From Mnemiopsis leidyi (Eukaryota > Ctenophora > Tentaculata > Lobata > Bolinopsidae): a stretch of DNA of 23,999 bases. Made by a program: the position numbers and the translations under genes. Of the stretch, positions 1 to 9,700 are shown in pieces; position 1 is the stretch's first letter; each line of letters starts with the position of its first letter. The DNA lies in assembly GCA_000226015.1 (NCBI GenBank), contig JH152956.1, positions 7,759 through 31,757 on the forward strand, given 5' to 3'. Below the pieces are notes generated by a model. The model saw nothing but the letters and a program-made list of their open reading frames with translations, made no database searches and was not told the origin of the DNA.

Positions 1-260
1 ACCTAATTTTTGTTATATTTAAATGTTACCCTTTGAGTCAATTTTGTGCTTTTAAATTTTTGTTTATATGTATATTTTTCCAAATTCCAATTTCTGATCG
101 ACGAATCATGAATTCTAACAATTTTCAAACTTTTGACCGAGCTTTATGATTGATTTTATCTGACTAATTTATTTCTTTTTTTGTAGGCTCTAGTGATGTA
201 ATAAACAACGAAGATATCAAGCCAAATTTGTGTGTTTACCTTCGTGTCCAAACCAATCAT
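1..260 (+). repeat. Left terminal direct repeat (pLTR) of the PLE
   Basis: This copy matches 3363-3622 base for base with a constant offset of 3362. By eye the mismatches are at positions 2, 4, 19, 121 and 143. It is truncated by, or begins at, the window edge. It carries a textbook 3' splice signal at 160-186: a ctgac/ctaat branch-point-like run, a long T-rich tract and TAG. A short hairpin (stem TGAT/ATCA) lies at about 95-108. Confidence 0.92.
160..186 (+). promoter_or_regulatory. Putative 3' splice site inside the left pLTR
   Basis: The order is a branch-point-like ctgactaat at 160-168, then a pyrimidine tract, then TAG ending at 186. This is what a spliceosomal acceptor looks like. A possible donor is the GTATAT at about 70-75 within the same repeat, or a site upstream of the window. 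Introns in the 5' part of PLEs have been described in the family. Use of this site is inferred, not shown. Confidence 0.5.
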
Positions 261-416
261 ATTACGGAACGGACAGGACACCATTGACATGAAGGGTAAC
301 GCACAAAACTAACATCTGCACCCTACGAGTACTTGGAGCAGTTCTCAGTACCATCTACTGTTTTGTGTGAACACATTAACCCGGAGTTTTGTACAGAGAA
401 CGCATAATCACCAATC
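261..416 (+). other. PLE leader between left pLTR and ORF
   Basis: This is unique sequence between the end of the repeat and the start codon. The last bases before the ATG (ccaatcat) repeat the last bases of the pLTR (ccaatcat at 253-260), giving an 8-bp microhomology. There is no other ORF or clear promoter element. Confidence 0.5.
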
Positions 417-3350
417 ATGGGTCCAAGACCGCGGGATGCACAAAGAGATAACTACAGTCTTAATCTCTCTGAAAAGCTCGTCAAAAGAGAATTACAACTA
501 GGGCTACTCAGACAAGTAAGGGAGAACAGCGCCCTCCTCAACACTAAAATACTTCCCAGTATTCGCCCCAAAATCGGCAAATTGTTCCATCACAGAGACC
601 TAGACCTAAAATCCCAATCCATCTTACACCAGGCCCGAGTACAAATATTGGAGCAATGTGCAATACCAGAAGCACAACGTGACACAAATAGATTACAACT
701 TAGCCTGAATAAAGCGCTGGATAGATATGAAGACCGAGAGAGGATCGAAAAGCTTATTGACGACCAGAATCATAGGTTAACGACAACAAGCCTGAAGAGA
801 CTGGATAAGAAAGTCAAATTCCATCTTGATAAGGCAGAACAAGAACGCCAAAAATCTCGCCCTCAACAGAACATCAAGAGGAATAACAAACGGAAACGGA
901 ATGCCGAGCGAAGAAGAGCAGAAAGAAAGAAATATCGTACTTCTAAAGCTGCCAAAAAAGTTGAGTGGATGAAAAATCACGTGGAAGATAACATCAAGGG
1001 TAAATTGGTTATAAACCTTTCTTCACAAGAAGTTCCGGACATCGCCTACTTATATTTAGCAAAAGGTCTCAACTTTGTCGAAAGTAGACCGGTAGCAAAA
1101 GAAGATTTACTCTTTGATGTTAAGGAATTCCTACGTAAGATGGAATGGAAAGCATACTTCCACCAAATCCAAGCAGATACAACCACGGATAGGGATACTG
1201 AAGATATCCACAAGGATTTGAGATTACGGTCTAGAAAGCACCCACAAGACTACAATCACCCACTTTTCGACGAAATCAAAACGAGATTGATGGGATTTGC
1301 CACGAATCTTAATCCTGACAAACCACAGTCGAACCTCACTGATGCCGAACAGAGAGGAAAAGGTTGGGTCTTGAAATCGATAAATGAGCAAAGAATATTT
1401 ATCACAAGTGCAGACAAAGGTGGAGCCACACTGATTTTGGACTATAGGACTGTAAGTGTAATGGACACAGTTAAATGCGAACTGGAGAAGGAGACAAAAT
1501 TCACGAAATTAGACACAAGTGTAGGAGTGAAAATGGAGCAAACTCAACTGAAAGTGAAAGAAGCAGTTCTGAAGCATTATCATTTGAAGACCATCTCAGA
1601 GGAAGTTAAGAAGCGAATAACAGGGGTAAATGAAAAGGGAAATATGGTCCACGCACCTGAAATCCGCCCTGAAATACCATATGCGTACCCTTTATACAAG
1701 GTTCACAAACTATCTCAAGAACAAATCGAGGCAAAAACTATACCACCTGTCAGGTTAGTTCACGCAACTAAAGGGGGGCCCCTGTATCGTTTAGAGAAAT
1801 TTGTGAGCCCTTACATCACTCAGATCAGCAGAAAATACTGTGAAGAGGAGTTCATCTTGGATACTCCAGACATTATTACTCAGATCAACAACTATAACAA
1901 AGAGACGCTAAAGGGCGCTCCTAAGAACTTACAGCTTTTTACTCTGGACGTAGCAGCACTATATCCCAGCATCAGACCTGAACTAGCGCTTACAGCTCTC
2001 GAGGATGCCCTCAATAGTGACACCAGCTTCTCACAAGAGCTAAAAGCAGCCTTGTACGAGTTCACCGATCTTATTTTCCAGGAGTCCTTTGTCACTTACC
2101 AGGGAGAGGGATACATTAACAAAGAGGGTATCCCAACGGGGAACTGTATCTCAAGACAAGCTGCGGATATTACAATGCATTGGCTATTGTTTAAACAGAT
2201 AAGAGGAAAGATGAAGAGCTGGGGTTTGATAGACCTATGGAGGAGATTCATTGATGATGTGTTTGGGGTGTGGTTAGGAACAGTTCGGCAGTTTAATCTG
2301 TTTGTAGAGGTATTGAACAAACTGGCGCAGCCATATGGAATAAGATTTGCTGACCAACAGATAGGTAAAACTGTAAACTTTCTGGATATCACGCTAACCT
2401 TGGACAATAGCAACCAGATCCAATATCGACTCTATAGGAAGGAGACAGATGCCAGGAATTACCTGCGAACCGACAGCTTTCACCCTGAGCATGTATTTGG
2501 TTCTGTGGCGTTTTCACAGATGATACGAGTTATTGAAAGGAACTCGCAAGACTCAACCTGTGTGGATGACTTGGCAGAGCTGAAGGAGGATTTATCTAGA
2601 AGCGGACACAACATGGTTAAATTAGAGGAGACCGAGCCGAGAGCAGTACTCAGAGCACTGGAGAACACTCTCAGAACCGGCAGATCCAAGGAGAGCGATA
2701 ACACTGATACCTTAGTCTTTTCAGTGCAACACTCTTCAGACAACAATCAGCTCAAAAAGTTGATTCATGAACTTGGACCAGATATTAAAAGGATATGTGG
2801 AGATATACGTGTTATATTTGCCACACGGAAACATCCTTCGATCGGGAACAGGGTAGTGAGGAACCGACAACTTAGAGATAAAGCCGAATGTCTCCAAAAG
2901 ACATCACAGAAGTGCTTCGCCCCTGGATGTAAGACCTGTCCGGTATTATTCGACCTTGGCTCTAAGATCATTGTCAACGGCTTGGAACTTAAGCTAGACA
3001 GTACCCTCACATGCAAGGATAAACACATTATTTACGTGGCACAATGCCAGCTGTGTAACGGTATTGAGGGATCTGAAGACACTTACTTCGGACAAACGAT
3101 AACTCCATTCCACAATAGGCTCAATGGACACCGTAGTAAGTTCAACATAGACCACCGTGCCCTTTACGAGCACTCAGCTTTATCCATGCACTGTTACAAT
3201 GCTCACAGGGACACTTTCAGTTTTGACTGCTTTAAATTCGGGATTGTAAAAAAGACCAAACCAAATTTATTAGATAGAGAAGAAGCTAGGTTTTGCGCGA
3301 AATTTAAAACTAACGTTTGGGGATTGAATAGAATGGAGATTAGAAGATAA
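417..3350 (+). CDS. PLE reverse transcriptase with C-terminal GIY-YIG endonuclease
   Basis: This 977-residue protein copies the element's RNA into DNA and nicks the target. Residues 1-330 are an N-terminal extension with a Lys/Arg-rich, possibly nuclear-targeting stretch near 154-175. ADKGG at 332-336 is the PLE DKG motif. The RT domain follows: YKVHK and the PPVRL..H region, motif A with Asp511 (TLDVAALYPSI), motif B at 571-575 (GIPTG), motif C FIDDV with Asp613/Asp614, and VNFLD ending at Asp657. A linker has CKTC (Cys838, Cys841), as in PLE zinc-finger-like linkers. The GIY-YIG endonuclease runs from about 870 to 975: IIYVAQC (Tyr873), YFGQT (890-894), R901 within RLNGHR, and a C-terminal REEARF...GLN segment. 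The first in-frame ATG (context caatcATGG) gives a full-length reading with no internal stop. No frameshift is visible, so the enzyme could be functional. The ORF ends 12 nt before the right pLTR. Confidence 0.95.
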   Translation: MGPRPRDAQRDNYSLNLSEKLVKRELQLGLLRQVRENSALLNTKILPSIRPKIGKLFHHRDLDLKSQSILHQARVQILEQCAIPEAQRDTNRLQLSLNKALDRYEDRERIEKLIDDQNHRLTTTSLKRLDKKVKFHLDKAEQERQKSRPQQNIKRNNKRKRNAERRRAERKKYRTSKAAKKVEWMKNHVEDNIKGKLVINLSSQEVPDIAYLYLAKGLNFVESRPVAKEDLLFDVKEFLRKMEWKAYFHQIQADTTTDRDTEDIHKDLRLRSRKHPQDYNHPLFDEIKTRLMGFATNLNPDKPQSNLTDAEQRGKGWVLKSINEQRIFITSADKGGATLILDYRTVSVMDTVKCELEKETKFTKLDTSVGVKMEQTQLKVKEAVLKHYHLKTISEEVKKRITGVNEKGNMVHAPEIRPEIPYAYPLYKVHKLSQEQIEAKTIPPVRLVHATKGGPLYRLEKFVSPYITQISRKYCEEEFILDTPDIITQINNYNKETLKGAPKNLQLFTLDVAALYPSIRPELALTALEDALNSDTSFSQELKAALYEFTDLIFQESFVTYQGEGYINKEGIPTGNCISRQAADITMHWLLFKQIRGKMKSWGLIDLWRRFIDDVFGVWLGTVRQFNLFVEVLNKLAQPYGIRFADQQIGKTVNFLDITLTLDNSNQIQYRLYRKETDARNYLRTDSFHPEHVFGSVAFSQMIRVIERNSQDSTCVDDLAELKEDLSRSGHNMVKLEETEPRAVLRALENTLRTGRSKESDNTDTLVFSVQHSSDNNQLKKLIHELGPDIKRICGDIRVIFATRKHPSIGNRVVRNRQLRDKAECLQKTSQKCFAPGCKTCPVLFDLGSKIIVNGLELKLDSTLTCKDKHIIYVAQCQLCNGIEGSEDTYFGQTITPFHNRLNGHRSKFNIDHRALYEHSALSMHCYNAHRDTFSFDCFKFGIVKKTKPNLLDREEARFCAKFKTNVWGLNRMEIRR

Positions 3351-3362
3351 ATTTGTTGTTTT

Positions 3363-3622
3363 AACCAATTTTTGTTATATATAAATGTTACCCTTTGAGT
3401 CAATTTTGTGCTTTTAAATTTTTGTTTATATGTATATTTTTCCAAATTCCAATTTCTGATCGACGAATCATGAATTCTAACATTTTTCAAACTTTTGACC
3501 GAGCCTTATGATTGATTTTATCTGACTAATTTATTTCTTTTTTTGTAGGCTCTAGTGATGTAATAAACAACGAAGATATCAAGCCAAATTTGTGTGTTTA
3601 CCTTCGTGTCCAAACCAATCAT
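3363..3622 (+). repeat. Right terminal direct repeat (pLTR) of the PLE
   Basis: Nearly identical copy of 1-260, including the branch-point, T-tract and TAG acceptor signal (acceptor ends at 3548). Its right end (ccaatcat, ending 3622) marks the boundary with host intron sequence. The host exon 28 donor lies about 24 nt further on. Confidence 0.92.
3522..3548 (+). promoter_or_regulatory. Putative 3' splice site inside the right pLTR
   Basis: Same branch-point-like motif, T-tract and TAG as in the left pLTR, at the matching offset, with no mutation between the copies. Confidence 0.45.
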
Positions 3623-3647
3623 TTTAGAAATATTTCACTATATTTAC

Positions 3648-3785
3648 CATCGTTAGTAGAACATAGCCCACAAGTGGTGTAACCCTGGTTAACAATGATG
3701 TTGAGGGTGGACAATCCATCCCATTTCAATACAACATCCCCAATATCGGCTGTCATGATAGCCCCATCAAATGACAGATCAATCC
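3648..3785 (-). CDS. Exon 28: VWD domain, part 4, ending at the CGLC motif
   Basis: Acceptor TTTTCTCAG, donor GATG|GTAAAT, phase 1-1. It reads IDLSFDGAIM, VVLKWDGLSTLNIIV and YTTCGLCSTND. CGLC is the conserved vicinal-Cys motif of VWD domains. The usual GLCG is GLCS here. The PLE lies in the next intron, about 24 nt past the donor, and further exons must be left of the window. Confidence 0.9.
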
Positions 3786-6700
3786 CTGAGAAAATTGTTA
3801 ATTGTGGTTAGACAGAACAGTTTTAAAATTTGGTAAACTATGCGCTTTCTCCAAATGCAAGGTCTAAATGCTATACTGCAGTACCATAATAGTCCAGAGA
3901 AGTCGTATATGAGTTGGATTTCGTGCATTCTGCTTTCCATTGATTAACATAATAATGCAGCATGTCAAAATTAAGGAAAAATATCAAAGCTACTAGCAAG
4001 TTGTTGGAGTCGTAAATTGTAATATATATAGATTCAAACTCAAAGCATATAATAATTATCAACCTTAGTAGTCGACGAAACTAAAAATCATAATGTGGAT
4101 GATATGCAGTCATCTAAACCTTATGAATAAATAAGTGATTGTTATATCAGTTGCGAAAATGATAATAATAATAAAAATATCGATTTGCTGCTCAAAAATT
4201 CCCTTTTTACACATGCGCCCATTGCTTAGAAGTCTCACCTCGAACATTTACACTTTCTCCTTTAGAGATTCCAAACATCCTACCGTGGTCGTTTATCCCA
4301 AAGCCCCTTTTCAATTCCAAGGGTCCTAAACATGATAAAAGTATGCTATCAAAAATTATTTCATATCTTGACTGTAAATACCAAGTTTTCGCAATTCTCT
4401 CTTTCGACCAAGACGACATTTTGGCAAGCAACCTGATAAATCTTAAAATGATAAACCCGAAAATGATAAACTCTTAAACTGATGTTCAATTCTAAGATAA
4501 TCAATTTAGGATGACGTTTCAAGTGAGTAATTTTCTCAAGACAACAGCTGCCAATCCTTCTGACCTCTTCGAGTGATGATATCTATGGTTTCCAGACAAG
4601 TGGCTCCGTCACCGCATGGCCCGAACTTCCCGTAAATGTACCACTGATATCGGGAACAGTCCATGGCTAACACGTAGGGGCACTCCCCGTGGAAGGTGTA
4701 GTGGGTACCTGCAAGTCAGAATCATGATAATATTTTGGTTAGTGAGGTTTTCATGGTGACAAGGTGGATGAGGCAGTTATGGTTATAATTAAGGTGGATG
4801 AGGTTATCATGGTTACAAGGTGAATGAGGTTATCATGGTTACAAGGCATGGATGAGGTTATCATGGTTGCAAGGTGAATGAGGTTATCATGGTTACAAGG
4901 CATGGATGAGGTATTTTTATGATGATCAGCAGATCAGCTGTGAGGATGTCCCCGGACAAAATTCTGGTTAGTTTTAGTCGTTTTTATCGAGATGGATGAT
5001 GATGGCATGCATTAGGTGTGTCATCTTGACTTACTTAGAATTGTTATCTATACTTATTTTAGGTTATCATAAGGCATATGCTTAAGTGAAGTTGCAAAGG
5101 GGTCTTATTGATTGTCGAGTTCAATAAATGTCGAGTTCTTTTAATGGATATAATATAGAAAAGAGTGAAGAGTGATAAACATCAAGGAGCGAAGTATCAT
5201 TGTAAAATTTACCATCAAACGTAAGAATATGCGGATCACCAAATACGCTACAGATTTTCTTGTCACTGACGAAGTTGGGATCTTTAGTGATAACATTAAT
5301 CGATTTTGTGACGGGCTCATGGTTTGGACATCTTCTTAAGCTGGCTGTGTATCTGCCTGCTTTGCTCACGGTTACTTGATGTTTTCCCTGCAAAAGAATT
5401 CGTATAAAATTTAAACCTGATACTGATAGCTTTTTGTTGCCAAATTAGCTAAGTTTATCGAACTCAATAAAAGTATCTTTTATCAAAATTTTCACTTTTT
5501 TGATGCTAGATTGCCACTGGAAAATACTTTTGTTTAAACTACCCAAAGTTGGAACAATAACTATACTCTTCCGTGACTGTAGAATCTAAAAATCATCTCC
5601 AAACCTTATGATTCCAGTTGGACTCGCCATGGAACTCTGATGCTTTTGACCATGTAACTGATACCGACTCATCCTGTACACCCGTGTCCAGAATAGTTGT
5701 TTCGTCGGCGTTTCTGAATTATCGACAAGGTTAGATCTGTGTATTGATAGAAATAGCATTTATCAGAGACAGATGTCTCGATCCAAGTCTGTTAAGAGTC
5801 GTACTACGACGATAATCCAAAGAGCAGAGTACTGATATGCAATTTTTGAACATTTTATAAGCCTCTTATAGTTTCCATCGGACAAATAAAGCGGTGGTGG
5901 TACATCAACAACATTCCTGTATAAAAGCCACTTTTTAATTTGCCGAGTTGCTACAAGAGCATTGTGACTAAAAATTTCCACATATGAGATAATTGAAAAC
6001 ATGATATGACTTTTTTTTAAAGTCTTTCCATGAGTCTATCATTCACTCTCTGATAAAAGTGACCTTAATTTGCTACAAATACAGAATTTTAGAGTATGGA
6101 TCCATGATTTACTCACATTACAACAGCAGATACTGAGCTCTCCCCACCGTTATACTTTGGTACTGGGATATCAAGAGTATCTTGAGCGTAACCTTCCACT
6201 GTACAGACCCAAGTTGGATCATCACAGTTGAGTTCTACATTAACTTCTTGTCCTTGCACCTAGTATGGGTGAGAGTTTCAGATTTCTGAATTCTGATTGA
6301 GCAAAAAGGAAAATAACATAACTACATAAAGCAAAAAACCGTTTACTCTTATAGTGGAAATTATTTCGAAGAAGCATCCAAAACATCTAAAAATGTCTAC
6401 TTTTACAAAGCTTATCATTTAAATTAGAGTTCTTAAGAAAGGTGAAGCTAAAGGTTTACCGAATTTCCGCCGTTTGAGAAGGTTGCAGTCAAAATCTCGT
6501 TAGTAACTTCATCAAGACAATTGAGCCTCACAGTTGCTGGTGTAGGTCTTCCAGCAATAAAGATTCTGAGCAGTTTAGCAGGGGGTTCGGTAGGTATATT
6601 GGGGGTTGTGGCAGGAATTGTGTTATATTTGGATGTTGTTGGAGATTCTGTATCTGAGGAATCCATGATCAGTACCAGTTGTTTTATTGCAGCATATGTA

Positions 6701-9700
6701 AGAATATTATAAAAATTTGTTCGATATAACTGATACTGGTTACTTATTTATAGACCCACAATTCCTCAAAGTCATTGGCTGCTTTAATTTGATAAATTTC
6801 TGGCGAGACAGTACTTTTAGTGCCAATAAATATGATTTTCATGTAACGACGCTGCTTCACCCTTAAAGCTTCATAAACTTACCTTTAGGAGGCGTGCAGT
6901 CCCCAGGATCGGTAGAACCCGCTGGTGCTGACCATTCAGGCGGACAAAGCTCGCACACCTCAGCTCCTGGTCCACTGAAAGTGTTTTCTGGACATTGTAC
7001 ACATCCGTCCTCTGTCATGTGACTTCCAGGTTGGCAAGGTTCTGAAAGTGTGATAGTGAGCCACGCCCACTCAGTTTCACGGGCATGTTGTGCTCATAAC
7101 TTACTACTTATAATGTAACCCTCAATTCTTCACATCTCGACAATTTACGTATTGATGAATTTAATTGAGAATCATGGTATTGTGCTCGGAGTTTCAAACA
7201 TTATCGCTTTATTGCTGATGGGCAACTATTTTAAGAAACGCTATATTTTGATCGAGATCATTGAATACCACATCAAGGTTTGATGAATACCGTATTGACA
7301 GTCAGCCTCAGAAGTAGATCCAGCACCAGAGAGCTTCCCATCAGGACAACTTGTACACGAAGAAGCTCCAGCACCACTGTAAGTGTTCTCTCCACATTGT
7401 TGACATCCGCTCTCTGTCATGTAGTCTCCAGCCGAGCATGGAGCTGAAACATGTCATTTTCAGAATACGAATCAAAAGAATTTAAACAGAAAAGTTCTTA
7501 TCATGATTTAATGAAAATCGAATGAATTTTGACTCGAAAATTTTTACCATATTCGCAGTCAGATGCAGATGTAGACCCAGCAGCAGAAATCTTGCCATCA
7601 GGACAACTTGTACACGAAGAAGCTCCAGCACCACTGTAAGTGTTCTCTCCACATTGTTGACATCCGCTCTCTGTCATGTAGTCTCCAGCAGTACATGGTG
7701 CTGTATGACAAAAAAAATTTTTTTTTGATTAAGGTATTTTTGAAGAAATCATTGCAAAATCTGCGATTCTGTTCTATATTTTCTGGAAAAGGCAATTCTG
7801 GGTAATTCTTTTTTGATTTATATTCCACTTGGTTCAATATCTGTGTGAGTCATATGCAGTTTTGATTATGTTAGATAATTGCCGGAGAGTTGATACTAAC
7901 AGTAACACAAGACTTGTTTAAAATTCCTTTAAAAATTCCATAAAGATGATTCATAGATGATTAAAAGCGATTGTGGCACCTGGGGCTGCAATCTGCAGAT
8001 CAAGAAATGTTTGGATTGAGAATTTGATGCTTCATTTTTTGTTCATTAAGTTGTTGATGAAGAATAATTAATTTAGTGGGGATAATTTCGTATTATTGAT
8101 TTCAAATTCGATCTCTAGTTATTGGAGAGGCTGCTTATTGTCTTTTATTGATTTTGAATTGAATCTTGGATGATACAACTTGTATTGATTTAATTGAATC
8201 TTGGATGGTGTGCTCAAACAAGGTCTTTCTTTCATATTTCTCTTTCACAGTTCAACTTTGCCAAATGATCGTTCTTTTGTTGAAGGCTCCAAGAAAATTA
8301 CACAGTTCATCATCCCGAAAGGAGTCTTAGTAAGGCCACAAAGCACCAAAGTGAAACGTATGAACGGTTTCCATGACTTTCTGCCACTATCACTACATGG
8401 AATGAAATGTTTTAACCCATTGGTACGCAGATATGCATTCTTTTGAATTGTTAGTCATTTATTTTCTATCAAAATTACAATTGAAAAAATATTCATCAAA
8501 TTTAGTTGGTATTAAATAAAGGCGTTTGATATTTAATTTTTCATTCAGAAACTTTTCTTCTCATGAATTGTTAGAAATTGCCAATGACGCGCCTCTATTT
8601 TGTAGATTATGTATCAGATACTTAAATTGCTGTGCTTCTTACCGTATTCACAGTCAGATTCGGATGTTGACCCTGCCACAGAAATCTTCTCATCAGGACA
8701 ATTTGTACACGAAGAAGCTCCAGCACCACTATAAGTGTTCTCTCCACATTGTTGACATCCACTTTCTGTCATGTAGTCTCCAGCAGAACATGGTTCTAAA
8801 AAGATTATCAATTTCTAAATCAATATTGCTATCCTTAGTTCTTCAATTGATTATTTTGTATGGCTGCATTTGGATATAAAAGCTGTTAGGCGATTATTCA
8901 AAATTCAATTCACTATACTTCATTTCATTTACCATAATAACAATCAGATTCAGAGGTAGATCCAGCGGGTGATACTTTTCCATCAGGACAACTTGTACAG
9001 GTAGAAGCTCTAGCTCCACTGTAAGTGTTTTCTCCACATTGTTTACATCCACTTTCTGTCATGTAGTCTCCAGCAGAGCATGGAGCTGAAAAGAGGTTTT
9101 GTGATAGTACCACTCATGTAAAAGATTATATTTAAAGATTAATTGTTCTTAACGAATAAACGCACGTAGTTTATTTTTTACAAAATAATGTTCCTACCGT
9201 ATTCACAGTCATCTTCAGAAGTTGATCCAGCAGCAGAAAGTTTCCCATCAGGACAATTGGTACACGAAGAAGCTCCAGCACCACTAAAAGTGTTCTCTCC
9301 ACATTGTTGACATCCGCTCTCTGTCATGTAGTCTCCAGCAGAACATGGAGCTGAAAGTTTTTAAAATTCTCAAGTGCTCTTTGAGAATTTACTACTATGA
9401 AATAATCTTTTTTTCTTATACTGACACTGGATTTATGGTCAAACGGTTTTCCAGAATACTCTTGAATCTATTGAAAGATATATCGAACATACCATATTCA
9501 CAGTCGTCTTCAGTTGTAGATCCAGCAGCAGAAATCTTTCCATCAGGACAACTTGTACACGAAGAAGCTCCATCACCACTGTAAGTGTTCTCTCCACATT
9601 GTTGACATCCGCTCTCTGTCATGTAGTCTCCAGCCGAGCATGGAGCTGAAATTGAGAGCAAAAATTATTTCGCTATGGCTATGAAGATTAACCACTAAAT

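Larger units (their letters stand above)
1..3622 (+). mobile_element. Penelope-like retroelement (PLE), near-complete, young
   Basis: The element consists of a direct terminal repeat, a leader of about 156 nt, one long intact ORF, and a second copy of the terminal repeat that starts 12 nt after the stop codon. The ORF has a reverse transcriptase with the PLE-type DKG motif followed by a C-terminal GIY-YIG endonuclease, which is the canonical PLE layout. PLEs are known to be flanked by LTR-like direct repeats (pLTRs) that do not work like retroviral LTRs. The two copies here differ at only about 5 of 260 positions by eye. With the open ORF, this indicates recent insertion. The left boundary coincides with the window edge, so the element may extend further left and its target-site duplication cannot be seen. 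It lies antisense to, and inside, a host gene intron. Confidence 0.92.

Noticed and set aside
91..112. Hammerhead ribozyme in the pLTR (described for some PLEs)
   Set aside because: A small TGAT/ATCA hairpin is present, but the CUGANGA and GAAA core elements were not found in correct order on either strand. A covariance-model search would settle it.
777..3490. Minus-strand ORFs of 67-105 codons inside and just past the PLE
   Set aside because: They are antisense shadows of the long RT/endonuclease frame or of the pLTR, with no domain of their own.
1..3622. Classical LTR retrotransposon
   Set aside because: There is no gag, protease, RNase H or integrase and no tRNA primer site. The RT has the DKG motif and is fused to GIY-YIG, which makes it a PLE.
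8201..8446. Plus-strand 81-codon ORF in the longest intron
   Set aside because: It has no recognisable motif, and the opposite strand is also non-coding. It is probably chance.
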